From NCBI GenBank assembly GCA_020355945.1, contig CP070627.1:518959-533720 (forward strand): DNA of 14,762 nt. The letters are read 5' to 3'. This document shows, in pieces, positions 7,589 through 14,388 of the stretch (within the stretch, counting starts at the first letter, position 1; each line of letters begins with the position of its first letter). This DNA is from Candidatus Aminicenantota bacterium. GTDB lineage: Bacteria; Acidobacteriota; Aminicenantia; UBA2199. The translations under genes were made by a program, and so were the position numbers. A model generated the notes under the pieces. The model saw only the letters and a list, made by a program, of their open reading frames with translations. It was not told the DNA's origin and did no database searches.

Positions 7589-7973
7589 GCTGCCGCCGCT
7601 AAGGTATGAGCCCGTATACCAAAACATTTAAACAATCGCTTAATGTGTGAATTAAACGATTAAACCCAGACATTTCCAATGGATTATCGCTTTCCTGGAT
7701 ATGGAAACGCACGTAAATTTTATAATAACACATAAATAGAGTTTTTTAAATCCACAAAATTGTTGCATATCAAGAAAATCCAACTTTGCAGCAAATCCTT
7801 TATTGACAGGAGTTTTAAGTGCACTACTACCGGGTCATCATGGTTTTAAACGATTGTTGACCGTGATATTATCATTTCATTGAATTCTTTTTATACTTTT
7901 ATATTCGGGGTTTTTGGTATTTATCCTGTCTTGTGATTCCAGGATGCAACAATTTTTGTTATCCTGGTTTTAT
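7589..7973. other. convergent intergenic region between queF and the ankyrin gene
   Basis: About 385 bp without a convincing gene. The AT-rich middle contains loosely related inverted bits (AACAATCG near 7632, CGATTGTT near 7851) and an isolated TTGACA at 7803-7808 with no matching -10. The only clear element is the hairpin at 7939-7967, described separately. Confidence 0.6.
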
Positions 7974-7974
7974 T
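7939..7974 (+). terminator. Rho-independent terminator-like hairpin
   Basis: CCAGGAT (7939-7945) pairs with ATCCTGG (7961-7967), and AACAA pairs with TTGTT inside it. TTTTATTT follows directly on the plus strand. It can end plus-strand transcripts from the LOG-queF pair, though it lies about 350 bp past queF. The T-run is only on the plus-strand side. A third ATCCTG at 7923-7928 could pair with the CAGGAT in the 5' arm instead. Confidence 0.55.
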
Positions 7975-9326
7975 TAAAAAGCTCCATTTTGTTTTAGTAT
8001 TTGGGCAATATTGTTGTATCTAAAATTAACAGCGATTTCCAGTGGAGTAGCACCTGAGTTGGTACGGGCGTTTACATTGGCGCCTTTGGAAATCAAAAAA
8101 GCCACCATTGTTTTCTTTTTACCGAAGACAGCTTCGCAAAGAGGTGTCCAGCCCGCATCGGTCCGGCTTTCCAATGCTACTCCCCTGGATAGCAAGTATT
8201 CGGCCACGTCTACATGCCCGTAATGGGCAGCAATATGCAAAGGGGTAAACCCGTATTTGTTTTTAATGTTTACCCGGGCGCCGGCAGCCACCAACATTTC
8301 AGCAACCTGCTTTGTCACAGCCGCATGTAAGGGAACCGCGCCATCATGGGTGGGCTCATTGACTTTTGCCCCTTTGGAAATCAAAAAACCAACCATTTGA
8401 CTCTTCCCCTGGCTAACTGCGCCATAAAGTGGAGTGATACCGGTTTTGGTCCTGGCATTGACACGGGCACCGGACTCAATCAACCGGGCGGCGATCTCCC
8501 GGTCACCGGCAATCGCTGCATAGTGAAGGGGGGTGATACCGAAAATGTTCGCTGAATTTACCCATCCCGGCCTATTCTTCAATATCCTGTTAATTTTTTT
8601 AGACTCTCCCTGCTGCACGGCAATATGGAGTAATGTATTGCCCATCTCACCTTTAGCTTTTGTGTCCCTTCGCCTGGAAATAAACGCCTCTGCCAGTTCC
8701 TTTAGACGCTGTATCGCCTCCGAGGTCAGTGATAACTCTTCTTTACCCTTCTTCGAGGAGCGGGCCAGGTTCACTTCAATCAACTCTTGTTTGAGACTCA
8801 TCATGACAAAAACATAAGGATTTGTATTGGTGTGTTTTTTAGCTTTCAAGTTTTTAGCTAATTTTTTATCATCCACCAGGGCATCTGTCAGCTCTTTTCG
8901 GACATCCGCTGCTGAAAATACATCCGCTGGGCCTTCGCCGGCGGCTGCATCTTTATCTTTATCTCTATCTTTTATTTTTGCTCCATTCTTCATCAGCAGT
9001 TTATATATTTCATTGTTGCCTCTAATGGCTGCTAAATGCAGGGCGGTAAATCCGAATCCATCGGCTTCATCCAGGTTGGCACCGGTTTCAATGAGCAGTT
9101 TCACCACTGGTTTGTGTCCCATGAGCGCGGCAATTTGCAGGGGTGTCCAACCATAGGCATCTTTGCTGTTCACCAAGCCCGGGTCCTGTTCCAACAGGGT
9201 TTTCATCTTTTTTGCATCCCCGATTTTAGCCAGGTGGTGAATCTCACCGGCAAAACCGGGAATAATTGAGAAAGAGAATATAATCAGCCCCGTTAAAATA
9301 ATGGTTTTCGCTCGTTTAATTATCAT
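7974..9326 (-). CDS. secreted ankyrin-repeat protein
   Basis: A 450-aa protein with a typical signal peptide (MIIKRAKTIILTG...FSIIPGFAG, residues 1-27), so it acts outside the cytoplasm. Residues about 28-117 hold three ankyrin repeats (GWTPLQIAALMGH, GFTALHLAAIRGN). Residues about 118-228 are a non-ankyrin insert, charged (RDKDKDAAAGEG) then helical (DVRKELTDALVDDKKL, IQRLKELAEAF). Residues about 229-450 hold about seven more repeats with the usual TPLH.AA..G and LLI..GA.VN signatures; one, around DGAVPLHAAVTKQVAEML, is about four residues short. Ankyrin repeats bind proteins, so an adaptor or inhibitor role in the envelope is likely, but no partner is indicated. No Shine-Dalgarno precedes the ATG, and a promoter sits directly against it. 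The gene is divergent from the RiPP precursor gene. Confidence 0.88.
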   Translation of the reverse strand: MIIKRAKTIILTGLIIFSFSIIPGFAGEIHHLAKIGDAKKMKTLLEQDPGLVNSKDAYGWTPLQIAALMGHKPVVKLLIETGANLDEADGFGFTALHLAAIRGNNEIYKLLMKNGAKIKDRDKDKDAAAGEGPADVFSAADVRKELTDALVDDKKLAKNLKAKKHTNTNPYVFVMMSLKQELIEVNLARSSKKGKEELSLTSEAIQRLKELAEAFISRRRDTKAKGEMGNTLLHIAVQQGESKKINRILKNRPGWVNSANIFGITPLHYAAIAGDREIAARLIESGARVNARTKTGITPLYGAVSQGKSQMVGFLISKGAKVNEPTHDGAVPLHAAVTKQVAEMLVAAGARVNIKNKYGFTPLHIAAHYGHVDVAEYLLSRGVALESRTDAGWTPLCEAVFGKKKTMVAFLISKGANVNARTNSGATPLEIAVNFRYNNIAQILKQNGAF

Positions 9327-9332
9327 AAAAAC

Positions 9333-9361
9333 AATATAGTAGAAATAGGTATATTTTTCAA
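9333..9361 (-). promoter_or_regulatory. promoter giving a leaderless ankyrin mRNA
   Basis: Minus-strand TTGAAA (complement of 9356-9361) and TATATT (complement of 9333-9338) are separated by exactly 17 bp. Only six bases (GTTTTT) lie between the -10 and the ATG at 9326, so the expected +1 falls on or next to the start codon. Confidence 0.5.
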
Positions 9362-9397
9362 CTTTTAACCGCAGTTTTCAGCAATTTTAATTTTAGC

Positions 9398-9466
9398 CAC
9401 GAAGTTACACGAACAAACACGAAGAAAATAAAATAATACACCGCAGAGTGTGCAGTGGCCGCAGAT
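9398..9466. repeat. interspersed tandem repeats (CACGAAG and CCGCAGAG types)
   Basis: Three 10-bp units (CACGAAGTTA, CACGAACAAA, CACGAAGAAA; 9398-9427) are followed by three degenerate 9-bp units (ACCGCAGAG, TGTGCAGTG, GCCGCAGAT; 9440-9466). This is a short-repeat type scattered through many environmental bacterial genomes. The second type recurs inverted at 12312-12338. Confidence 0.65.
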
Positions 9467-9489
9467 TCAAAAAACGACAATTTAATGTA

Positions 9490-9518
9490 TTGCAAATATA
9501 ATCCTGATCGTTTATCAT
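9490..9518 (+). promoter_or_regulatory. candidate promoter of the RiPP precursor gene
   Basis: TTGCAA at 9490-9495, a 17-bp spacer, and TATCAT at 9513-9518. It would give a leader of about 40 nt with the RBS AAGGAGA at 9554-9560. Confidence 0.45.
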
Positions 9519-9564
9519 ATTTAGAGTCATAACAAAAATGGCATTACTTTAAAAAGGAGAAAAC

Positions 9565-9810
9565 ATGAAACCATTAAAATTCAACAAAAGACTGAGGTTA
9601 AACAAAACAACCATTGCCGATTTGAACAAAGGTGAAATGAAAAATGCCCATGCTGGAGAAATCATTACATCACTATTCGGAAAAGAAGAGCCTGTAACTT
9701 GCATAACTTGTCCCCCTTGCCCAACTGAACTTTGCACAGCTGCCTATACGAACTGTACAACTGAAGGCACTTCTCTACCGCCGGACCAATGCTGTATTTG
9801 TGCTCCTTAA
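9565..9810 (+). CDS. RiPP precursor peptide with class I lanthipeptide-type leader and Cys/Thr-rich core
   Basis: An 81-aa peptide. The N-terminal leader (LRLNKTTIADLNKGEMKN, residues 10-27) matches the 'LxLNKxTIAxLNxxEMxN..GG' leader of the GG-Bacteroidales / class I lanthipeptide precursor families. The usual double Gly is Ala30-Gly31, still acceptable to C39-type leader peptidases in principle. The remainder carries eight Cys (46, 49, 52, 57, 64, 76, 77, 79; spacing CxxCxxC-x4-C-x6-C-x11-CCxC) and nine Thr/Ser from residue 45 on, several directly before Cys (TC at 45-46 and 48-49). That is what a thioether-crosslinked or disulfide-rich product needs. A strong AAGGAGA lies 4 nt before the ATG, and a hairpin follows the gene. 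No LanB/LanC, LanM, YcaO, radical-SAM or peptidase-transporter gene is in the window, so maturation is by enzymes elsewhere, or the peptide is only disulfide-bonded. Family placement is firm for the leader; the chemistry is inference. Confidence 0.82.
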   Translation: MKPLKFNKRLRLNKTTIADLNKGEMKNAHAGEIITSLFGKEEPVTCITCPPCPTELCTAAYTNCTTEGTSLPPDQCCICAP

Positions 9811-9839
9811 GGAGAAACTCAAAAAGGTAATTCAGTAAA

Positions 9840-9902
9840 GAAGATGAGAGGGTGAGAATACTCAAAAGAGCCTCTGGAATCTCATCTCACCCTCTTATCT
9901 TC
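9840..9902 (+). terminator. long hairpin after the RiPP precursor
   Basis: GAAGATGAGAGGGTGAGA (9840-9857) pairs with TCTCACCCTCTTATCTTC (9885-9902): 18 positions, one of them not Watson-Crick, with a 27-nt loop. No strong T-run follows, only CTCCTTTTCG. It may be an attenuator, a 3'-end stabiliser or a Rho-assisted terminator. Confidence 0.5.
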
Positions 9903-9973
9903 CACTCATCCTCCTTTTCGCTACCTGTATTGAAAAAACTCAACTTTAATGATATGATTCAATGTCATCGGCA

Positions 9974-10019
9974 GTTCACAGCCGTTGGTGCATAACCGAA
10001 CGATCAAGGGGCCGTGAAC
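9974..10019 (+). promoter_or_regulatory. structured leader of the glycosyltransferase genes
   Basis: GTTCACAGCC (9974-9983) can pair with GGCCGTGAAC (10010-10019) with one mismatch. Inside it CGTT and AACG can form a second short stem. It lies 27 bases before the first glycosyltransferase start codon. No known riboswitch class is recognised. Confidence 0.3.
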
Positions 10020-10046
10020 CATAAGCTCAAAAATGAGGTATAAAAG

Positions 10047-11111
10047 ATGATCATTGAACAGTTCTTGCCTGCCTTTCATTACGGTGATGCCATTGGAAAC
10101 TCCGCACTGAGCTTTCATCGATTCCTGTTGGAAAAAGGCATCCAAAGTCGGATCATTGCCTTAACTATTGATGAATGCCTCAAAGACCAGGCTTCATTTT
10201 TTAAGGATTACAAAGATAACCCCACCCCGGATTCTTTTAAAATCCTCCACTTTGCCATTCCATCGGAACTGACGGATCACTTCCTGGAGACTGGTGGTAA
10301 AAAGGCAATCATTTACCACAATATCACGCCTTCTTACTTTTTCGTGGACTTCTCCGATCACCTGGTGCAATTTACCCACGAAGGCAGAAAACACCTGGAA
10401 CGCCTAAAGGACTGCTTTGACATTTCTATTGCCGATTCCAACTACAATGCAGAAGATTTGCAAGCCCTGGATTTCAGGAATGTAAAGGTATCTCCGTTGA
10501 TGATCAAATTGGAGGATTATGACTCACCCCACAGCACCGCTTATTACAACCTATTTAAAGATGAGCGAAAAAATATAATTTTTGTAGGACGTATCACGCC
10601 CAATAAAAAGATCGAGGATTTAATAAAAGTCCTTTTTTTCTATAAGAAGTATCTATCACCTGCCATTCGATTGATTGTGGCGGGTAAAACCAGTACCCTG
10701 CCCAAATATTTCAATGCAGTCCGGGACCTGGCTTCCCGGTTCTATCTGAGCGCTGATGATATCGTGTTTACCGGGCACATTCCCTTTGATGAATTACTCT
10801 CGGTGTATCGATTGGGGGATGTGTTCCTCTCCATGAGTGAACATGAAGGTTTCTGCCTGCCCCTGGTTGAAAGTAGTTACTTCCGGATCCCGGTAGTGGC
10901 CTATGATGCGGGTTCCGTAGCTGAAATCCTGGAGGATGCCGGTATTGTATTCAAAGAAAAAGACTACGGTATGGTGGCCGGCCTGGTGGAACATGTACTG
11001 TTTGATCAGCAACTGCAGTCAAAATTAAAAGTACTGATGACCCAACGGATCGAAAAATATAAAAAAGACTCCCACCCGGAAAAACTGTTTGCACTGTTAA
11101 AGGAAGTATAA
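10047..11111 (+). CDS. GT4-family glycosyltransferase
   Basis: A 354-aa GT-B-fold enzyme that would transfer a sugar from a nucleotide-sugar donor in the cytoplasm. The N-terminal acceptor domain (residues 1-170) begins with MIIEQFLPAFHYGDAIGN and contains IIYHNITP. The C-terminal donor domain starts at FVGRITPNKKIEDLI (179-193) and has the GT4 E-x7-E motif as Glu267/Glu275 in EHEGFCLPLVE. The segment around VVAYDAGSVAEI then holds the expected Gly-containing loop. No membrane segment or signal peptide is seen. GAGG lies 8 nt before the ATG. It is followed after only 2 bp by a second GT4, so the two are almost certainly cotranscribed and act in the same glycan. Donor and acceptor are unknown. 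A surface polysaccharide or a glycosylated peptide are both possible. Confidence 0.9.
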   Translation: MIIEQFLPAFHYGDAIGNSALSFHRFLLEKGIQSRIIALTIDECLKDQASFFKDYKDNPTPDSFKILHFAIPSELTDHFLETGGKKAIIYHNITPSYFFVDFSDHLVQFTHEGRKHLERLKDCFDISIADSNYNAEDLQALDFRNVKVSPLMIKLEDYDSPHSTAYYNLFKDERKNIIFVGRITPNKKIEDLIKVLFFYKKYLSPAIRLIVAGKTSTLPKYFNAVRDLASRFYLSADDIVFTGHIPFDELLSVYRLGDVFLSMSEHEGFCLPLVESSYFRIPVVAYDAGSVAEILEDAGIVFKEKDYGMVAGLVEHVLFDQQLQSKLKVLMTQRIEKYKKDSHPEKLFALLKEV

Positions 11112-11113
11112 CC

Positions 11114-12340
11114 ATGATTCGCGTGGGTATTGTGGTTCAGCGGTACGGACAAGAGGTGGTGGGTGGTGCTGAGTCACTGGCACGAGGTATAGCAGAACGA
11201 CTCAATGCATCCGGTGGCGACGTGACCGTGTTCACCACCACAGCCAGGGAGTATATCACCTGGAAAAATGAATTCAACCCCGGTGATTCTATTTTAAAGG
11301 GCGTGATTATCAAACGATTCCCCGTGGAAAAACAGAGGGATATCTATGCCTTTAATCAATTCTCCGATGAATTCTTCAATCAAAAGCCGGAAGAAAGGGA
11401 TGAAATGAAATGGATTCATGAGCAGGGGCCTTATTCACCGGCTTTAATTGAAGGGATTTGCAAGGCCCAACCGGATCTGGATGTGTTTTTGTTTTTCACC
11501 TACCTGTATTATCCTACTATTGAAGGTTTGAAGGTGGTGGAAAAGCCTGTGGTGTTGTTTCCTACTGCTCATGATGAGCCGCCTATTTATCTAAATCTAA
11601 TGAAAGATGTATTCAAACGGCCGGATGCTCTATTTTTCCTCACCGGGGCTGAGATGGATTTTGTCAAGAAAACATTTCAGCCTAACAATATTACGGCATT
11701 GATTCGCACCGGTACGGACATAAAAGAAAATATCGATGAAAACCTATTCAAACGGGATTACCTTCAATATGCGCCTTATATTCTTTATGCCGGGCGAATT
11801 GAAAAAGGAAAAGGATTGGAACCGGTGTTCGAGGCCTATGGAGAAATAAAAAAGAGACGGTTGATTGATTTTGTACTGATAGGGAAAAAGTTAATGGATA
11901 TTCCTGTAATTGAAGGGTTAAAATATGTGGGTTTTGTATCGGAAGAGGAGAAGCTTTCTGCGTTTAAAGGTGCAGTTGCTTCGGTTCAGCCGTCACCCCT
12001 GGAAAGTCTTTCCATTACTACCCTGGAATCTTTTTCCCAGGAGACCCCGGTATTGGTGAATAAAAAATCAGCCGTGTTGTGCGAGCATATTGAGCTTTCC
12101 GGTGGTGGGTTCACGTATGACAATATCGACGAATTTATCCGCCATTTCTATACCCTTTACGACCAGCGAAAAATAAGAAAACAAATGGGATTAAAGGGAT
12201 ACCACTATGTCAAGGAATATTTTTCCTGGGAAGTGGTAATCGAAAATATAAAAAAGGAATTGGAGAATGTTATCAAAACAAATCAGGATATATTGCACCG
12301 CATTTATAAAACTCTGCGTCCTCTGCGTTCTTTGCGGTGA
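11114..12340 (+). CDS. GT4-family glycosyltransferase with repeat-derived C-terminus
   Basis: A 408-aa GT-B enzyme. The N-terminal domain has GGAES at 17-21, typical of GT4 enzymes that bind a lipid-linked or peptide acceptor. The donor domain begins at YAGRIEKGKGLE (225-236) and carries E-x7-E as Glu297/Glu305 in SPLESLSITTLESF. AAGGAAG inside the end of the previous gene serves as the RBS. The last nine residues (TLRPLRSLR) and the stop codon are encoded by a 9-bp-period interspersed repeat (12312-12338). The native C-terminus was therefore probably replaced when the repeat landed there, and the enzyme core is intact. The gene for the iron-sulfur protein begins 7 bp later. Confidence 0.9.
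   Translation: MIRVGIVVQRYGQEVVGGAESLARGIAERLNASGGDVTVFTTTAREYITWKNEFNPGDSILKGVIIKRFPVEKQRDIYAFNQFSDEFFNQKPEERDEMKWIHEQGPYSPALIEGICKAQPDLDVFLFFTYLYYPTIEGLKVVEKPVVLFPTAHDEPPIYLNLMKDVFKRPDALFFLTGAEMDFVKKTFQPNNITALIRTGTDIKENIDENLFKRDYLQYAPYILYAGRIEKGKGLEPVFEAYGEIKKRRLIDFVLIGKKLMDIPVIEGLKYVGFVSEEEKLSAFKGAVASVQPSPLESLSITTLESFSQETPVLVNKKSAVLCEHIELSGGGFTYDNIDEFIRHFYTLYDQRKIRKQMGLKGYHYVKEYFSWEVVIENIKKELENVIKTNQDILHRIYKTLRPLRSLR
12312..12338. repeat. 9-bp-period repeat at the end of the second glycosyltransferase gene
   Basis: Three units, CTCTGCGTC, CTCTGCGTT and CTTTGCGGT. The reverse complement (ACCGCAAAG...CGCAGAG) matches the 9440-9466 repeat type in the opposite orientation. Confidence 0.65.
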
Positions 12341-12347
12341 AAATTAG

Positions 12348-13526
12348 ATGAAGAATATAAAATATACCAAAAAATGCATGAACATAGATGAAATAGCCGC
12401 GGTTTGTTCGGACTGCGGCAATTGTCTTTTTGCTTGCCCGGTGTACAATGCAGAGCTAATCGAACCCACCTCTCCCCGGGGAAAGGTGAACCTGGTTAAA
12501 TCCTTAAGAGATGGCCGATTAAAGCCGGACCGCTTAAATAAGAGATTCATTTATCAATGCGCTTTATGCGGCAGTTGTCAGCATATTTGTACCAAAGGTG
12601 TAGAATTTGTTGATATGATGATTAACTATAGGACCGCGGCTGCCAGGGGTAAAAAAATTCCCCTCTTAAAAAAGATCATTCTTTGTTTATACCAATCCTT
12701 TCTTTTTAAAAAATTAACCGTAGTGGTGGACATACTGGCTGGCACACCGCTGGGAAAGAAATTAAGCATTCCCCGCCGGAGAAAGGCGAAAATCAAAAGA
12801 TTATTTTCCCGGGCACCGGATCAGAATCAATATGATATCCTCTTATTTCCCGGGTGTGTACTCACCTATTTCTACCCGGAAATCATAAAAAAAACCGTGA
12901 CCTTTCTCAAGAAAAAAGGATTCTCGGTGGTAATTCCCAAAGGCCTGGCCTGCTGTGGATTTCCTTATATTTCCCAGGGCTGGCAAGAAAAATTTTTCTC
13001 TTTTAAAAAGAAAAATAAAAAAATATTTTCTCAATTCCAGTTTAAATACCTGGTGGTACCCTGTGGAACCGGGGTAATGACCTTTAAAAACTACTATGAG
13101 TTTGAAGATAAACCGATTGAAATTTATGAATTAACGGAATTTTTCTACAAGTATATAAAAGATGCGGAAGTCAATGCTGCCCAATTCAAGGTGCCGGGAA
13201 GTAGAGCGCGAAAAGTCACTTTTCATGATCCCTGTCACCAATTGAAATCGCTGGGTATTGAAGCGGCGCCCCGGTTTTTCATGAACCAGTTAGGAGAGGA
13301 TTTTATTGATGATAAATCTGCTTTATGCTGCGGATTTGCCGGTATTTTTTCCCTGGGTTTTCCTTCCACCTCGAAAAAAATATTGAAACGAAAAGAGGAA
13401 ACGTTGAAGGAACTGGGGATAGACACAGTGGTCACTGCTTGCCCGGGCTGCTACCTTCAATTAAGGGAAAATCTCTCCCAACATAATGAAGAGAATGTGA
13501 AATTTTTTATTGATTTGTTTGAATAG
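12348..13526 (+). CDS. GlcF/LldE-like iron-sulfur (CCG-domain) protein
   Basis: A 392-aa electron-transfer protein. Two [4Fe-4S] ferredoxin motifs lie at Cys20/23/26/30 (CSDCGNCLFACP) and Cys71/74/77/81 (CALCGSCQHIC). Two cysteine-rich CCG domains follow: Cys170, Cys202-Cys203-Gly, Cys239; and Cys296, Cys327-Cys328-Gly, Cys365, Cys368. This order is that of the iron-sulfur subunit of glycolate oxidase or D-lactate dehydrogenase and of HdrB/D-related proteins. It usually works with an FAD-binding oxidase subunit (GlcD type), which is not in the window, so it is an orphan subunit here or its partner lies beyond the window. The start is uncertain: ATG12348 has only a weak RBS (GGTGAA) and the in-frame ATG12378 has none. 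The convergent FCD-type GntR regulator fits lactate or glycolate control. Confidence 0.88.
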   Translation: MKNIKYTKKCMNIDEIAAVCSDCGNCLFACPVYNAELIEPTSPRGKVNLVKSLRDGRLKPDRLNKRFIYQCALCGSCQHICTKGVEFVDMMINYRTAAARGKKIPLLKKIILCLYQSFLFKKLTVVVDILAGTPLGKKLSIPRRRKAKIKRLFSRAPDQNQYDILLFPGCVLTYFYPEIIKKTVTFLKKKGFSVVIPKGLACCGFPYISQGWQEKFFSFKKKNKKIFSQFQFKYLVVPCGTGVMTFKNYYEFEDKPIEIYELTEFFYKYIKDAEVNAAQFKVPGSRARKVTFHDPCHQLKSLGIEAAPRFFMNQLGEDFIDDKSALCCGFAGIFSLGFPSTSKKILKRKEETLKELGIDTVVTACPGCYLQLRENLSQHNEENVKFFIDLFE

Positions 13527-13565
13527 GGAATAGGAAGAAGAGTCGTTCCCGCCGTTATTTTTCCA

Positions 13566-14246
13566 TTATTTTAGTTTTTCATTAAAATAATATTGCCGGA
13601 TGAATTTTTCCTGGACTTCAAAAGACCAGTGCACATCGTGAATAAAGTGAAGTGATTCCTGGAGGTCACCTTTTTCAATGGCTGCCACTAATCCCTGGTG
13701 TTCTTTAATGGAAGACACCTCCCACTCTTTAATCCACCTGTCCTGGGGGACAAAATCATATAGACGTTTTTTAAGGTTGTTGACCACTTTTCTCAACGTG
13801 CTATTGCCGCACAAATCAATATAGAGGTTATGGAACTCCAGGTTTTTTTCATAAAACCGGTTGAAGTTGTCTCTTTCCAGAGCCTTCTCCATTGCCAGGT
13901 TCAGTTTTTTCATTTTCTCAATATGAGTGGGTTTCATTCGAGCAAAGGAAATACCCAGGGCCGAACTCTCCAGCGCACCGATCACCTGGTAATATTCCCG
14001 GATATCTCCAGTGGTTAAGCCGTTGACGTAGATGCCTTTACGAGGGGCGATGGTAACAAACCCCTCCATTTCCAATTGAATCAGGGCATCTCGCAGCGGG
14101 GTCTTACTGATCCCTAATTTTTTGCTGGTGGCATCCATATTAATAACAGAACCCGCTTGCAAATTTTTTTTCCGGATTTCATCTCTCAGGTATTGGTAAA
14201 CCTGGTCTTTTAACAGTTGTGTATTGATTATCGATTCTTTTTTCAT
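13566..14246 (-). CDS. GntR-family transcriptional regulator, FCD subfamily
   Basis: About 226 aa from ATG14246. An N-terminal winged helix (about residues 8-75) carries the GntR signature (LGISKTPLRDALIQLEMEGFV). An all-helical FCD ligand-binding domain follows, with the metal-site histidines recognisable in EFHNLYIDL, KEHQGLV and FIHDVH. Such regulators (LldR, GlcC, PdhR, FadR types) usually sense small organic acids and repress nearby genes. The convergent GlcF-like gene makes a lactate- or glycolate-type signal plausible. The start needs care. The frame opens at a TTG (14288), but TTGAAT-N17-TATAAG occupies 14260-14288, so that TTG is more likely part of the promoter. ATG14255 or ATG14246 are better starts. 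No strong RBS precedes either. Confidence 0.88.
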   Translation of the reverse strand: MKKESIINTQLLKDQVYQYLRDEIRKKNLQAGSVINMDATSKKLGISKTPLRDALIQLEMEGFVTIAPRKGIYVNGLTTGDIREYYQVIGALESSALGISFARMKPTHIEKMKKLNLAMEKALERDNFNRFYEKNLEFHNLYIDLCGNSTLRKVVNNLKKRLYDFVPQDRWIKEWEVSSIKEHQGLVAAIEKGDLQESLHFIHDVHWSFEVQEKFIRQYYFNEKLK

Positions 14247-14288
14247 TGTACTCATATATCTTATATCATACTTGTACTTATTATTCAA
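14246..14288 (-). promoter_or_regulatory. promoter and possible operator of the GntR-type gene
   Basis: Minus-strand TTGAAT (complement of 14283-14288), a 17-bp spacer and TATAAG (complement of 14260-14265). On the plus strand two direct copies of TTGTACT lie at 14246-14252 and 14272-14278, 26 bp apart, bracketing the -10 region. That placement would suit autorepression. FCD regulators favour palindromic TNGTNNNACNA-like sites, so the match is only partial. Confidence 0.35.
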
Positions 14289-14388
14289 TAAAAAAGATTT
14301 TCCATCCCCCTTCCCTTTATGATGGCCTGGGTATGCCTGGAATTGTTTTTAAAAGGAAAAGAGAAAAACCGTCCTTTGAGAAGGTTTC

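Noticed and set aside
8011..9269. Several plus-strand frames inside the ankyrin gene
   Set aside because: All are antisense shadows of the repeated ankyrin codons and show low-complexity Ser/Ala/Pro composition.
9398..9466. CRISPR-like array
   Set aside because: Units are 9-10 bp, contiguous and without spacers. This is an ordinary short interspersed tandem repeat.
9930..9995. Short TTG-started frame KKLNFNDMIQCHRQFTAVGA as a second peptide
   Set aside because: No Shine-Dalgarno, no leader motif and only about 21 codons.
9921..10145. Minus-strand 74-codon frame between the RiPP gene and the first glycosyltransferase
   Set aside because: About half overlaps the start of the well-supported glycosyltransferase on the other strand, and the rest falls in the structured leader. 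No RBS supports it and no family is recognised.
13526..13550. GGGAA...TTCCC hairpin between the iron-sulfur and GntR genes as a terminator
   Set aside because: Only a 5-bp stem with a 15-base loop and no immediate T-run; too weak to call.
14247..14288. TTG start at 14288 for the GntR-type regulator
   Set aside because: This stretch reads better as the gene's own -35/-10 promoter, and the winged-helix domain begins after ATG14246.
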